NCBI GenBank assembly: GCA_963826975.1
Contig: CAWGZJ010000008.1
Location: forward strand, 1-64,000
Reading direction: 5' to 3'
DNA length: 64,000 bases
From: Palsa-883 sp963826975
GTDB lineage: Bacteria > Pseudomonadota > Alphaproteobacteria > Acetobacterales > Acetobacteraceae
The notes beneath the pieces are model-generated. The model was given only the letters and a program-made list of their open reading frames with translations, made no database searches and was not told where the DNA came from. Below are positions 25,120 to 34,155 of this stretch, piece after piece (position 1 is the stretch's first letter; the number at the start of each line of letters is the position of its first letter). The translations under genes were made by a program, and so were the position numbers.

Positions 25120-26025
25120 ATGGCTATGGAGTTGCGGCACCTGCGTTATTTCGTAGCCGTGGTCGAGGAAGGCAGTCTGACGACGGCTGCTGAGCTGCGG
25201 CTGCACACCTCGCAGCCTTCGCTGAGCCGGCAGATTCGCGACCTGGAGTACCAGGTCGGCGCCGAGTTGCTGTCTCGCAGTGTTCATGGCGTTGAACTGA
25301 CCGCCGCAGGCAAGGCCTTTCTCGACCACGCCCGGCTGGCGTTGGCGCAGGCCGATGCCGCGGTCGAAGCGGCGCGCAAGGCCGCACAGCCTGCAAGAAA
25401 AACGTTCGCCATCGGCTTCCAAACCGGTCACGAGATGAACTGGCTGCAGCGCGCCATGCATGTGCTGCGCGACGAGCGGAAGAACATCCAGGTCACAGTC
25501 TCGAGCGGTTATTCGCCGGACCTCGCCGAGGCGCTCGTCCGCGGCCGGCTCGACGTGGCCTTTCTGCGCCGCGAGCCGGGCTTCGACCTGGGCTACGACG
25601 TGGTGGACCAAGAGCCGCTGATCGTTCTGATGCCGAACGACCATCGCTTCATCGGGCGCGAAGCGATTCACCCGCGGGAATTTGTCGGCGAGGTCTTCAT
25701 CGGCGGTTCGAACAAAGCCGCAGTGCTGCGCGCCGTGACCGAGGAATATCTGCGCCGTTCCGGCCTCGACATCAAACTGGATCATGGGGTGGACAACCTG
25801 GCGATGGCCATCTCGCTGGTTGCGTCTACCCGCGGGTTGGCGCTCATGCCCGCCTATGCGAACAATCTGCTGCCGTCGTCCGTGGTCAGCCGTCCGCTGG
25901 AGGGTGAAGCGCCCACGATCGATCTGGCCGTGGGTTACAGCAAGGCAAACACCTCGGCCATTCTCGGCCTGTTCCTTTCTCGCGTCGATCAGTTGAAGAA
26001 GCTTGGCGTTCCGCTAACGCATTGA
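25120..26025 (+). CDS. LysR-family transcriptional regulator
   Basis: The 301-residue protein starts with the LysR winged helix (MELRHLRYFVAVVEEGSLTT, then LHTSQPSLSRQIRDLEYQVG) and has a substrate-binding domain from about residue 90 with FQTGHEMNWLQRAMHVL and VVDQEPLIVLMPNDHRF, as in CatR/BenM-like regulators of aromatic catabolism. Start codons at 25120 and 25126 are both possible. It faces the SDR-hydrolase-PRISE-GST operon across 166 bases and probably activates it in the presence of a pathway intermediate. Confidence 0.92.
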   Translation: MAMELRHLRYFVAVVEEGSLTTAAELRLHTSQPSLSRQIRDLEYQVGAELLSRSVHGVELTAAGKAFLDHARLALAQADAAVEAARKAAQPARKTFAIGFQTGHEMNWLQRAMHVLRDERKNIQVTVSSGYSPDLAEALVRGRLDVAFLRREPGFDLGYDVVDQEPLIVLMPNDHRFIGREAIHPREFVGEVFIGGSNKAAVLRAVTEEYLRRSGLDIKLDHGVDNLAMAISLVASTRGLALMPAYANNLLPSSVVSRPLEGEAPTIDLAVGYSKANTSAILGLFLSRVDQLKKLGVPLTH

Positions 26026-26147
26026 TTGTGGGTGTTGAGGTGATGGGATGCCATGCGTCGGATCTGATGGCGCCGTTCTCTTTGAAGATCGCGAAAATCG
26101 ACCGATTGATGCAGATAAGCGGCTTGCCGCCCGTGCGGGCAAGTACC

Positions 26148-26183
26148 CCCGTCATGGCCGGCGAAGGCCGGCCGTCCACGACT
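26148..26183 (+). repeat. Dispersed palindromic repeat, half copy interrupted by the intron
   Basis: The arm GTCATGGCCGGCGAAGGCCG...CCACGACT matches the left arm of the copy at 35,722. Its core (TTTCTTTGTTGCAGCGAAG) resumes at 26,866, directly after the intron 3' end. The stretch 26,026-26,147 has a faint match to the 230-bp repeat (AATCGACCGATTGATG) and no gene. Confidence 0.65.
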
Positions 26184-26865
26184 GTGTGCCAGGCATGGCG
26201 CTGATCTCGGAGGTGCAAGTCCTCTACGGGCCGATTGGCCGGAACCGTTAGCCGAAGGCAACTGCGTTGCAGCGATGCAGAGTGGGGAGGAAGCCGGAGG
26301 CAAAACTCGGAGCTGACGAACAGGAACCGGATACGAGGCCGGTGCGGTGGGGTAACCCGGCAGTGGACGGGGAAGCCCAAAGGCCAGTCGGACACGCGCA
26401 CAGGTAAATCCGGCAGCGCTCGAGGGAAGGATCAGTGTTTTACCCTGGGAGATCTCCCGATCTCTCCAGACGATCGGAGCAGGGGGCCGGCGACGGCCTC
26501 CGATGGGCCGGGAGAAGTCAGCAGAGGCCATAGTAGTCCGGGCAACCGGGCGAAGGGCTGAATTCGACAAGCAGGGAGCAGCTTGGACCAATCGATGGAC
26601 GTGAAGCGGCAGCAAGGCGGCGCGGACCAAGGGGACCTTCTCGACGAAACCCTGAAGGCCGCGTTGCGCCACGGCGCCAGCGGGGAAGGCGGAGCCGGAC
26701 CTGGGGCGACTGAGGAGCCACAAGCGTCTGCGGCATGGGATCATGAACGAGCCTTGACGCGGCAACAAAATGCCGCGCTGAACCTTGTCGGAAACCGCCG
26801 TGATACGCGATCCGTACGTCCGGTGGTGTGAGAGGGGCGCTCCGCGAGGGGCGCCCCTACTCGAT
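26184..26865 (+). mobile_element. Group II intron remnant without reverse transcriptase
   Basis: The 5' end is GTGTGCC..GGCATGGCGC, followed by GGTGCAAGTCC and GGAGGCAAAACTCGGAGC, all typical of bacterial group II intron domain I. At the 3' end a domain V-like hairpin (26794-26827, stem ACCGCCG/CGGTGGT with a TACG/CGTA tip) is followed by a domain VI-like hairpin of AGGGGCGC and GCGCCCCT and the terminal CTACTCGAT (AY end). Only about 80 codons lie where a reverse transcriptase of several hundred residues should be, with no RT motifs. The ribozyme ends look kept while the protein gene is deleted, so movement would need a protein in trans. It sits inside a palindromic repeat. Confidence 0.75.
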
Positions 26866-26889
26866 TTTCTTTGTTGCAGCGAAGAAAGA
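26866..26889 (+). repeat. Palindromic repeat core, right of the intron
   Basis: TTTCTTTGTTGCAGCGAAGA continues the repeat arm that ends at 26,183; compare the reverse complement of 35,762-35,785. Confidence 0.6.
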
Positions 26890-26964
26890 ACCCATGCCGG
26901 TGGTAGTGGCGACCGGGCGCTGGATCGGGTTCGGTATGCGTCCCACAGCACGAGGGAGCAAGCG

Positions 26965-28174
26965 ATGCGTATCGAGACCCGACCGCAAGACCACCCGACC
27001 GCCACCACGGCGGAGATTGCCAGACTTCTGGTGTCGTTTGAACTGAGCCAGAGCAAGTGGGTGCTGACCGTCCGCGCGCCGGGCAGCGCGAAGCTGTCGC
27101 GCTTCACGGTTGCAGCGCGCGACACGGAGAAGGTGTTGAGCCTGCTGACGGCGCAGCGCCAGCAAGCGGAGCGGCGCACCGGCCGGCCGGTGCGGATCGT
27201 GAGTATCTACGAGGCCGGGCTGGATGGGTTCTGGCTGCATCGCTGGCTGGAGGCGCAGGGGGTCGAGAGCCACGTGGTGGACGCGGCCTCGATCCTTGGC
27301 CCACAGCGCAAGCGGAACGCGAAAACCGACCGGATCGATGGCGAGAAGCTGCTGCGCAGCCTGGCGTCGTGGCTGGACGGTGAAGTTGGCGTGTGTTCGA
27401 TGGTGGTGCCGCCGAGTGTGGCGCAGGAGGATATTCGCCGCCTGTCGCGTGAACGCGGCGAGCTGGTGGGCGAGCGGACGCGGCTGAGCAACCGGATCGG
27501 CGGGTTGCTTGCCAACCAGGGGATTGCCGGGTTCAAGCCGTTGCAGAAGGACGCGCGGCAAGTGCTGCAGACGTTGCGTACCGGCGATGGACGCGCGCTG
27601 CCGCCGCACCTTCATACGACGATCGAGCGGATCCTGCTGCGGCTTGAGTTGCTGTGCGAACAGATCAAGGCGGCGGAGGCGGAACGTGACGCGCTGCTGC
27701 GTGCCGCGCGGGTAGCTGCGGCGCCAGACACGGCGCCGGAGGCCGCGACAGCCGCGCCGCCCGAAATGGCGGCCGCGCCGTTGCTGTTGCGGCTGCGCGG
27801 GATCGGGCCGGAGTTTACCACAGTGCTGTCGTTGGAGTGTCTGAACAGAGACTTCGACAATCGACGCCAGTTGGGGTCGTTCGCCGGCATCGCGCCGACA
27901 CCGTGGTCCAGTGGCGGCGCGGAGCGCGAACAGGGCATCTCCAAAGCCGGGAACCGGCGGTTGCGGACGATCCTCATTGAGCTCGCCTGGTCGTGGCAGC
28001 GCCATCAGCCCGAACTCGACGCTGACGCAGTGGTTCCACAAGCGGATCAAGGGCCAAGGCGCGCGCGTGAAGCGCATCGCCATCGTTGCGCTGGCGCGCA
28101 AGCTGCTCGTCGCGCTGTGGCGCTACGTCAAGCACGGCGTGGTGCCGCAAGGTGCCGTGCTGAAGGCCGCGTGA
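26965..28174 (+). pseudogene. IS110-family transposase, one frameshift near the C-terminus
   Basis: IS110 enzymes combine an N-terminal RuvC-like DEDD domain with a C-terminal Tnp20 domain carrying a nucleophilic Ser, and move without terminal inverted repeats. The ATG at 26965 follows GAGGGAGCA. The N-domain shows SFELSQSKWVL (the first acid is Glu), VSIYEAGLDGFWLHRWL and AKTDRIDGEKLLR. A coiled coil follows, then LLRLRGIGPEFTTVLSLEC and GSFAGIAPTPWSSGG, EQGISKAGNRRLRTILIEL. The frame shifts by one near 28,015 after RHQPE and continues STLTQWFHKRIKGQG and VALARKLLVALWRYV to 28174. The product is otherwise complete, so the shift may be recent or a sequence error. Confidence 0.88.
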
Positions 28175-28796
28175 GCGGAACGCGGGACGAAACGATGAAG
28201 GAACACCGCGCCATGCGATGACAGACACACCGAGGTTCGGTCGGGCCTGATCAGCTCGCCGAAGTCCAGGGCACGGGACCGCATCCACGACGGGCTGAAA
28301 AACGCCGTAATGAAAGAATGGTCCCGATCGCCCAGCCCGCTGCCCCAAGCATGGGGGTTTATGGTGCAGCCACTCTGAGTGGCGACCGGATATGAGTTGA
28401 TGTGGCGCGACGCCGCATGACCGACAGGGCTGGGACTTGCATCTGGACGATAGGGCGGAGTGAAGCTGCGAGCAGGACCGATCGCTGCCGAACGACACGA
28501 ACGATTGTGCTTGGGTGGTGATGCCGGCCTCAAGTCCTGCGCTGCGCGCACCCGCAAGCGGGCGGCGGGACTTGACCCCGGCATCACCACCCAAGCCAGG
28601 CGCCGGGGTGCCCTTTAAGCACCCGTGGGCAGCAACTGACCACGGAAGGGAAAACCACGAGATGAGCGAATTTCCACTTGACGGGGGACACCTCATATGA
28701 GTCGTGGATACCGGCCTTCGCCGGCATGACGGGGGTTGTACCGAACAGTCGATCATTCGGGCGCCTGATATTACTCGTGGGGCCGACCCTGGTCTC
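28175..28796. other. Intergenic stretch with a long inverted repeat and a repeat arm
   Basis: No gene is recognised. It holds the inverted repeat at 28510-28595 and, at 28701-28735, a palindromic-repeat arm (GTCGTGGATACCGGCCTTCG) of the type interrupted at 26,183. Part of it may be the right flank of the IS110 element. Confidence 0.5.
28510..28595. repeat. Long imperfect inverted repeat
   Basis: The arms CTTGGGTGGTGATGCCGGCC..CAAGTCC and GGACTTGACCCCGGCATCACCACCCAAG pair over about 28 bases with few mismatches, around a loop that itself contains CCCGCAAGCGGG. It would form a strong hairpin. Confidence 0.8.
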
Positions 28797-29453
28797 CTAG
28801 CCGCTAACCGCCGCGGTGACCCGCCTGGGCCGGCGCACGGTTCGCACTTTCCCGCTGCTGCCTCCTCCGCAGAAGAACTGATCACCGCCATCGGACTCCA
28901 GCCCCGACACGCCCACTCCGGGCGGCATATCGAGCGTGTCCAGGACCTTGCCCGTTCCGGGATCGACACGCATCAACTCGCTGGCGTCACCTTCCCAGGT
29001 GCCGTGCCAGAGCTCGCCGTCAATCCAGGTGACCCCGGTGACGAAGCGGTTGGACTCGATGGTGCGAAGAATCGCCCCTGTTTCTGGATCGATTTGATGG
29101 ATCTTCCGGTCCCGATACTGCCCCACCCAGAGCGTCCCTTCGGCCCACGCGAGCCCCGAGTCCCCGCCGCCGCCGGGCGCCGGGATCGTGGCGAGCACAT
29201 GGCCGGTTTTCGGATCGATCTTCTGGATGCGATCCTCGGCGATCTGAAACAGGTGCTCGCCGTCGAAGGCCGTTCCTGCGTGCGCGGCGACATCAATCGA
29301 GCGCACCGTCTCCCCGCTCGCCGGATCGATCGCGTTCAACTTGTCTCCAGCGGCAAGCCAGACGTGCTGACCGTCATACGTGACCCCATTCACGCGGTCG
29401 ACACCGGGAAAGGGTCCATACTCACGGAGGATTTCGGCTGGAAAGTGTTTCAT
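28797..29453 (-). CDS. Beta-propeller (Vgb/glutaminyl cyclotransferase-like) protein
   Basis: The 218-residue protein consists of repeated blades of about 40 residues: VNGVTYDGQHVWLAAGDKLN, AIDPASGETVRSIDV, QKIDPKTGHVLATIP, GLAWAEGTLWVGQYRDRKIH and GVTWIDGELWHGTWEGDASE. This matches YncE/Vgb-like and glutamine-cyclotransferase-like propellers, probably ligand binding. No signal peptide is present. It lies 9 bases after the stop of the TPR-HTH regulator on the same strand, so the two are co-transcribed; such pairs occur next to DUF899 genes in proteobacteria, though I know no proven function. Confidence 0.78.
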   Translation of the reverse strand: MKHFPAEILREYGPFPGVDRVNGVTYDGQHVWLAAGDKLNAIDPASGETVRSIDVAAHAGTAFDGEHLFQIAEDRIQKIDPKTGHVLATIPAPGGGGDSGLAWAEGTLWVGQYRDRKIHQIDPETGAILRTIESNRFVTGVTWIDGELWHGTWEGDASELMRVDPGTGKVLDTLDMPPGVGVSGLESDGGDQFFCGGGSSGKVRTVRRPRRVTAAVSG

Positions 29454-29462
29454 GCCTGCATC

Positions 29463-30683
29463 CTAATCGCTCGGCAGTGGACCGGGGAGTAACAAGATTG
29501 TCGGGAATCCCGGCACGGGCGGGGTCATCCAACGACACGCCCGCCCGCGACCGAACGACTGCACCTTGCCTGCCGCCGCAAGCTGCTCGAGCGCCCGCTG
29601 CACCGTGCGCGGGCTGGCGGCAATTGCAATCGCCAGGGCGGAACTCGACCACAACTCGCCGTCGGCGAGGAAGGCGAGCACGGCCGCATGCTGCTCTTCG
29701 ACGGGGGGCGCCAGCACGACGACCTCGCTTGCGCGGCGGGGCGCCAGCGCAAAGCCTCGCTTCGTCGCGCTCACGTCCGCCAGTGCCCGAAGCTCCGCGC
29801 GAAGCCGCCCGAGTTCGACCCGCAATCGTGCGCGATGCAATTCATCGGCGTGCTTCGCCCGGAAGGCGCGCGCGACGAGCGTGCTTCTCGGCACGTCGCC
29901 GGGCCAGGCTTCACCCAACGCGCGTGCAAGCGCGAACAATACCGGGCGCGTCGCCAATGAGACCACCGTGCGTGCATCACGCACCACGTAACGGCACGCG
30001 TCCACGACCAGCGCATTCGACGCCAGTAGCGCCTCAACGTCCGCGAGCAGGAGCAGTCGCTCGTCGCCACGCGCGATCAGGCGCGCCGCGGGCGTGTTCA
30101 GAAGGTGCGATGCGCTTTCGACCTCCGCCGTCAGCGCAGGGATATCCGCGTCGCGCGCGGCATGCCCGGCCCGAGCAAGCGCCGCGCGCGCCGTCTTCGT
30201 CCGGAGGCGGCGCATCGCGATCCCCGCAACGACCAGTTCATGGGCGGCCCTCGACGCGGGCGGGAAGGGTGCGGGGTCAAGCTCGGCGAGCACACGTTCG
30301 GCCTCGTCGAGGCGCCCGATCAGGAGCAGGCGCCGGACCTCGAGGTTCCGCGCGTGCGCGGCGTTCACCCGGTCGCCATGCGCTTCGAGCGTCGCCCGCG
30401 CTGCGTCGAGCGCCTTTGGAGGAAAACCCAGGTCGCGCGAGACAAGCGCGATCTCGGCCTCGGCGAGGACACACCTCGCGCGGGCCACCGCCTCTTTCGG
30501 ACCGAACGCGCGCGCCGCACGTCGCAGGAGAGCCTTCGCGCGCACCAGATCGCCGAGTTGTGCCATCGCGATGCCGCGCAGCGCAAGCGCCGGCGCGTCC
30601 TCGCGCAAGGCGACCCGGTTAAGTGCGCCGAGGGGATCACCCGCCGCGAGAGCACGAGCCGCGGCCGTGATCAGCGAGTCCAT
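29463..30683 (-). CDS. TPR-like helical protein with C-terminal helix-turn-helix
   Basis: The 406-residue protein is mostly paired alpha-helices rich in Ala, Arg and Leu (ALALRGIAMAQLGDLVRAKA, LLLIGRLDEAERVLAELDP), consistent with TPR-like repeats over residues 1-190. A middle part with a LADVEALLASNALVVDAC stretch follows, and a C-terminal winged helix is seen in ALAIAIAASPRTVQRALEQL plus a KVQSFGRGRACRW wing. It is probably a transcription regulator. It is divergent from the DUF899 gene at 30812 and in one operon with the beta-propeller gene. Confidence 0.72.
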   Translation of the reverse strand: MDSLITAAARALAAGDPLGALNRVALREDAPALALRGIAMAQLGDLVRAKALLRRAARAFGPKEAVARARCVLAEAEIALVSRDLGFPPKALDAARATLEAHGDRVNAAHARNLEVRRLLLIGRLDEAERVLAELDPAPFPPASRAAHELVVAGIAMRRLRTKTARAALARAGHAARDADIPALTAEVESASHLLNTPAARLIARGDERLLLLADVEALLASNALVVDACRYVVRDARTVVSLATRPVLFALARALGEAWPGDVPRSTLVARAFRAKHADELHRARLRVELGRLRAELRALADVSATKRGFALAPRRASEVVVLAPPVEEQHAAVLAFLADGELWSSSALAIAIAASPRTVQRALEQLAAAGKVQSFGRGRACRWMTPPVPGFPTILLLPGPLPSD

Positions 30684-30811
30684 CGGAATCCCGTCACACT
30701 TGTCACTCTCACCGTTCGATGCCCGGTCCTAATCTAACTCGCGTCAACCAACCAGCACGTCGTATCGCGAACGGAGCGAACGACGGAGCATATCCAACGG
30801 GGATAAGAACG

Positions 30812-31577
30812 ATGACGACACACATGGTCGGAACACGTGATGAATGGCTGGCAGCACGGCTCGGGCTGCTCAAGGCGGAGAAGGAGCTGACGCGGCGCGG
30901 CGACGAGGTGGCGCGCCAACGTCAGGAGTTGCCGTGGGTCCGGGTCGACAAGGAGTACCGATTCGAGACCGCTGAAGGAAGCGCCTCGCTGGCGGACCTC
31001 TTCAAAGGGCGCTCGCAGCTCCTGGTTTACCACTTCATGTTCGGGCCCGACTACATGGCGGGGTGTCCGTCATGCTCGGCGATCGCGGACGGGTTCGACG
31101 GTTTCGTTGTCCACCTGGCGAACCACGACGTCACGCTTTCGGCGGTATCACGGGCGCCGCTCGCGAAACTGCTTGCGTACAAGCGGCGGATGGGCTGGAC
31201 GTTTCCCTGGGCGTCCTCGCACAGCGGCGACTTCAACTTCGACTTCAACGTCTCGTTCACCGAGGAACAACAACGCGCGGGGGTCATCGAATACAACTAT
31301 GAGCGCGGCGGCCATGCGATGGACGCGACGCAGGTCCCGGAGCCCGTCGCCCAGTTCGCGGCCTCATGCGGTACCGACGCGCCCACGTACTCGCGCGACA
31401 GGCCGGGCCTGAGCGCGTTCGTGCTGGAGGCAGGCGCCGTTTACCACACCTATTCCACCTATGCGCGCGGAGTGGATGGAATCTGGGGCATGTACCAGTG
31501 GCTCGACCGAGCGCCGAAGGGACGCAACGAGTTCGGGCCCCTGGTGGCGCCGCCACGACGAGTACGACAAGGGCTGA
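30812..31577 (+). CDS. DUF899 (thioredoxin-like) family protein, frameshift at the C-terminus
   Basis: DUF899 proteins adopt a thioredoxin-like fold and are thought to be redox related. The sequence shows TRDEWLAARLGLLKAEKELT, PWVRVDKEYRFETAEG, LVYHFMFGPDYMAGCPSCSA with the CPSC active-site-like pair near residue 85, and WTFPWASSHSGDFNFDFNVS. The frame runs to 31615, but one extra C in a CCCC run near 31,538 hides the family end. The alternative frame reads GPWWRRHDEYDKG to a stop at 31577. The ATG at 30812 fits the family start. It is divergent from the TPR-HTH gene. Confidence 0.88.
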
Positions 31578-31872
31578 GCGAAGTCGTCTCTGACGTGGCG
31601 CGACGGCGGGATTGAAGATCTCACGACTTTCTCGACGTCGCGCCGAAAGGGCACAAGAAGGGCCCGGGGGCACAATCTGGTGGACTGGGTCGCCTGCGTA
31701 ACGTGTACGACAAGGTCGGCCCGGTTCCCCGTAGAGGCGCCATCACCCGGCGAGCTGCCGACGCGGCGCGCACGGCTGACACGCTCGGTTCATCCCCGCG
31801 AACGCGGAAATCCAGAGTTTCGTTACAGGGTCCTTCGTGGCTCACCCGCGCTTTACCGCAGGAGACCAAGAC

Positions 31873-32139
31873 ATGAGTGAGGCTCATAGCAGTGGTGGCA
31901 ACGCCGCGGCGCCCGGCGCGGCCGACTGGCTATCCTTCGCGGCCGCGCCGACCTTCGCAATCTTCGCGCTATTATCGAGTGTGCCTGGTGGCGGCTCGCC
32001 GGATATGATGTGCTCGGCCGCGCACGCTGCGTCGCCGCTGAGCGGAATGGTCGCAATGTACTGGCTGATGAGCGCCTTCCATTCGGCGCCTTGGCTAAGG
32101 CTGATCTCTGGTCGACGAGCGGGCGCCTGCCGGTCCTGA
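31873..32139 (+). CDS. Small conserved membrane protein
   Basis: The 88-residue protein starts at an ATG with a GGAGA-like site. It has two hydrophobic stretches (LSFAAAPTFAIFALLSSV and SPLSGMVAMYWLMSAFH) separated by PDMMCSAAHAA, then WLRLISGRR. This pattern recurs in small inner-membrane proteins of unknown role in proteobacteria. It stands alone, 214 bases before the SDR gene. The 295 bases before it show no other gene. Confidence 0.65.
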   Translation: MSEAHSSGGNAAAPGAADWLSFAAAPTFAIFALLSSVPGGGSPDMMCSAAHAASPLSGMVAMYWLMSAFHSAPWLRLISGRRAGACRS

Positions 32140-32352
32140 TCCGGCGTTCGCCAGATCGAGCGGTGCCGAAGTCTTCCTCTCCCGTGAACGTTGGGTCGTT
32201 GCCCGATTTTCAACGGCGAAGGCACCGCAAATATTTTTTGGCCGAGCCGGTCCGTTTGGCTTTCTCGGTTCGTCTTAGGGGTGCTGATCGCAGATGGCAT
32301 CGGCGCCGGCGGCTGTCCGCCGGCAAAGCCCCCAGAAATGACGGAGAGCGCA

Positions 32353-33171
32353 ATGGAAACCACAATCGACGAGGCGCACGGCGGCGTTCCGACGCAGGGC
32401 CTTCAAGGCCAACGGGTGCTGATAACCGGTGGGACCCGGGGACTGGGTCTTGCAATGGTGAAGTCCCTCCTTGCCCGAGGCGCCAGGGTGACTGTTCTCG
32501 CCCGGCACCGCGCGGGTCTTGGTGACGTGGAACGGCTGGGGGCGGACGGAATGCAGGGCGACGCAACTGACGCCGCACTGATGGACGGTTTGGTCACCAA
32601 CCTGAAACCGGCGGTTCTCATCCTCAACGCCGGCGCGACGCCGCACATGGGCTCGATCGACGAGCAGAGCTTCGATAGCTATTCCGTGCTCTGGAATACC
32701 GACGTGAAAGCGGCTCTTCACGGCGTTCAGGCGGCGCTGAAGGCTCCGATGCCGAAAGGCGGCCGGGTGCTGCTGGTGTCGAGCGGCGCCGCCATGGTGC
32801 TTTCCCTTCCGGCGATCCGCCCGGAAGCGATGCGTCTTTCGGGCGGGTACATCGGCGCCAAGCGCGTGATCTGGCTGATGGCGCACAACGCCAACGGCGT
32901 GGCTCAGGAACGGGGGCTCGACCTGCATTTCCAGGTGCTCTTGCCGCTCCAGCTCGTGGGTGACACTTGTCTGGGGCGCACCGTTGCGGCCGCCTATGCC
33001 GAACGTGACGGCACCACGGTCGAGGATCATTTGATCAAGCGCTACGGCAAGCCGCTGCAACCCGCGCAATATGGCGAGGAGGTCGCCGACGTCCTGACCG
33101 ACCCCCGCTATGCGACCGGCGTAGCGTTCGGATTTAGGCGGGATACGCCGATCATGGCGCTGGACGTTTAG
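32353..33171 (+). CDS. SDR-family oxidoreductase
   Basis: The 272-residue protein has VLITGGTRGLGLAMVKSLLA (TGxxxGxG), VTVLARHRAGLGDV, ILNAGATPHMGSID (NAG motif), VLLVSSGAAMVLSL (catalytic Ser) and YIGAKRVIWLM (YxxxK). The substrate is unknown. The ATG at 32353 follows GGAGAGCG; an ATG at 32338 is also in frame. The gene lies just upstream of the ECF sigma gene (27 bases to its GTG) on the same strand, so the sigma factor may belong to this operon, a common arrangement for SigJ-like factors. Confidence 0.88.
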   Translation: METTIDEAHGGVPTQGLQGQRVLITGGTRGLGLAMVKSLLARGARVTVLARHRAGLGDVERLGADGMQGDATDAALMDGLVTNLKPAVLILNAGATPHMGSIDEQSFDSYSVLWNTDVKAALHGVQAALKAPMPKGGRVLLVSSGAAMVLSLPAIRPEAMRLSGGYIGAKRVIWLMAHNANGVAQERGLDLHFQVLLPLQLVGDTCLGRTVAAAYAERDGTTVEDHLIKRYGKPLQPAQYGEEVADVLTDPRYATGVAFGFRRDTPIMALDV

Positions 33172-33198
33172 CTTTGGTGTGTGACGAGGAGCGCTTCC

Positions 33199-34083
33199 GT
33201 GACGACCACCCCAATGGACCCTGAGGATTTCGACAGGCAGCTCGGTGAGCTGCGCCCCAAGCTCCATCGTTATTGTGCCAGGATGACCGGCTCGGTCGTG
33301 GACGGCGAGGATGTGGTCCAGGACGCGCTCCTCAACGCGCTCGAGGCGCGTGCAAAATCCGGCGCGATCGCGAATACGGAGGCCTGGCTCTTCCGCGTCG
33401 CCCACAATGCGGCGTTGGATTTTCTGCGCCGGCGTACTCGCCACCGGGCGGCTCAGTCGCCGGAGATTCCCGAAATGATCGCTGCGCCGACCAACCTCGT
33501 ACAGGATCGTGAGATCGCCGCCGCCAGCATGCGCACCTTCATGCGGCTGCCGCCGCCACAACGCAGCGCGGTCATCCTCAAGGATGTTCTTGGGCATTCC
33601 CTTGAAGAGATCTGTGAAGTCGTGGGCGGCAGCGTTGCATCGGCCAAAGCGGCCTTGCAGCGCGGCCGCGCGCGCCTGCGGGAACTGGCGCACGAACCGG
33701 CGGAAGCACCGGAGCCGACGCTAGCGGAAGCCGACCGCAGTCGGCTCGTTAAGTATGTCGAAAGCTTCAATGCACGGGATTTCGATTCCGTCCGGCTTAT
33801 GCTGGCGGACGATGTGCAACTCGACCTGGTGAACCGGTTTCGCGCCAAGGGTCGGGACAATGTCGGCGAATACTTCCATCGGTACGCACTCGCGGATCAA
33901 TGGCGCTTCGAAGCTGGGCTGGTCGACGGGGCGCCCGCCATGTTCGTGTTCGATCGTCACGATCAGACGCAATGGCCGGTCTATCTGGTGGCGCTCTATT
34001 TCGCGGAGGAAGCCGTCGTCGGCATTCGTGACTTCCTGTTTGCCCGTTACGTGCTCGATGGCGCGGACCTCCGCCTGCTCTGA
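33199..34083 (+). CDS. ECF sigma factor with SnoaL-like C-terminal domain (SigJ/ECF41-like)
   Basis: The 294-residue protein has sigma region 2 (RYCARMTGSVVDGEDVVQDA, then TEAWLFRVAHNAALDFLRRR) and region 4 (PPPQRSAVILKDVLGHSLEE, then VASAKAALQRGRARLREL). From about residue 180 a SnoaL/NTF2-like domain follows (VKYVESFNARDFDSVRLMLA). In ECF41-type factors this fused domain replaces a separate anti-sigma factor and modulates activity. The GTG at 33199 has a GAGGAG site; the frame is open back to 33181. It directly follows an SDR gene, a usual ECF41 target. Confidence 0.9.
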   Translation: MTTTPMDPEDFDRQLGELRPKLHRYCARMTGSVVDGEDVVQDALLNALEARAKSGAIANTEAWLFRVAHNAALDFLRRRTRHRAAQSPEIPEMIAAPTNLVQDREIAAASMRTFMRLPPPQRSAVILKDVLGHSLEEICEVVGGSVASAKAALQRGRARLRELAHEPAEAPEPTLAEADRSRLVKYVESFNARDFDSVRLMLADDVQLDLVNRFRAKGRDNVGEYFHRYALADQWRFEAGLVDGAPAMFVFDRHDQTQWPVYLVALYFAEEAVVGIRDFLFARYVLDGADLRLL

Positions 34084-34119
34084 TGTCGGTTCCGGCAGAT
34101 TTGCGGTCGGGTATGATAG

Positions 34120-34153
34120 ATTAGTGTTGACTAATGAATTAGTGGTCGCTAAT
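34120..34153. promoter_or_regulatory. Paired inverted repeats before an ArsR-type gene
   Basis: Two 16-bp inverted repeats, ATTAGT-N4-ACTAAT (34120-34135) and the imperfect ATTAGT-N4-GCTAAT (34138-34153), lie side by side and reach the start codon at 34156. They are strong candidates for the operator of the ArsR regulator. Confidence 0.7.
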
Positions 34154-34155
34154 GT

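Noticed and set aside
26583..26831. Functional group II intron reverse transcriptase
   Set aside because: Only about 80 codons are open and no RT or maturase motif is seen; the end of the frame is the domain V ribozyme sequence.
29477..30622. Long + strand open frame of 381 codons opposite the TPR-HTH gene
   Set aside because: It is Arg/Pro/Ala-rich without recognisable domains and is the antisense shadow of a better-supported minus-strand gene in G+C-rich DNA.
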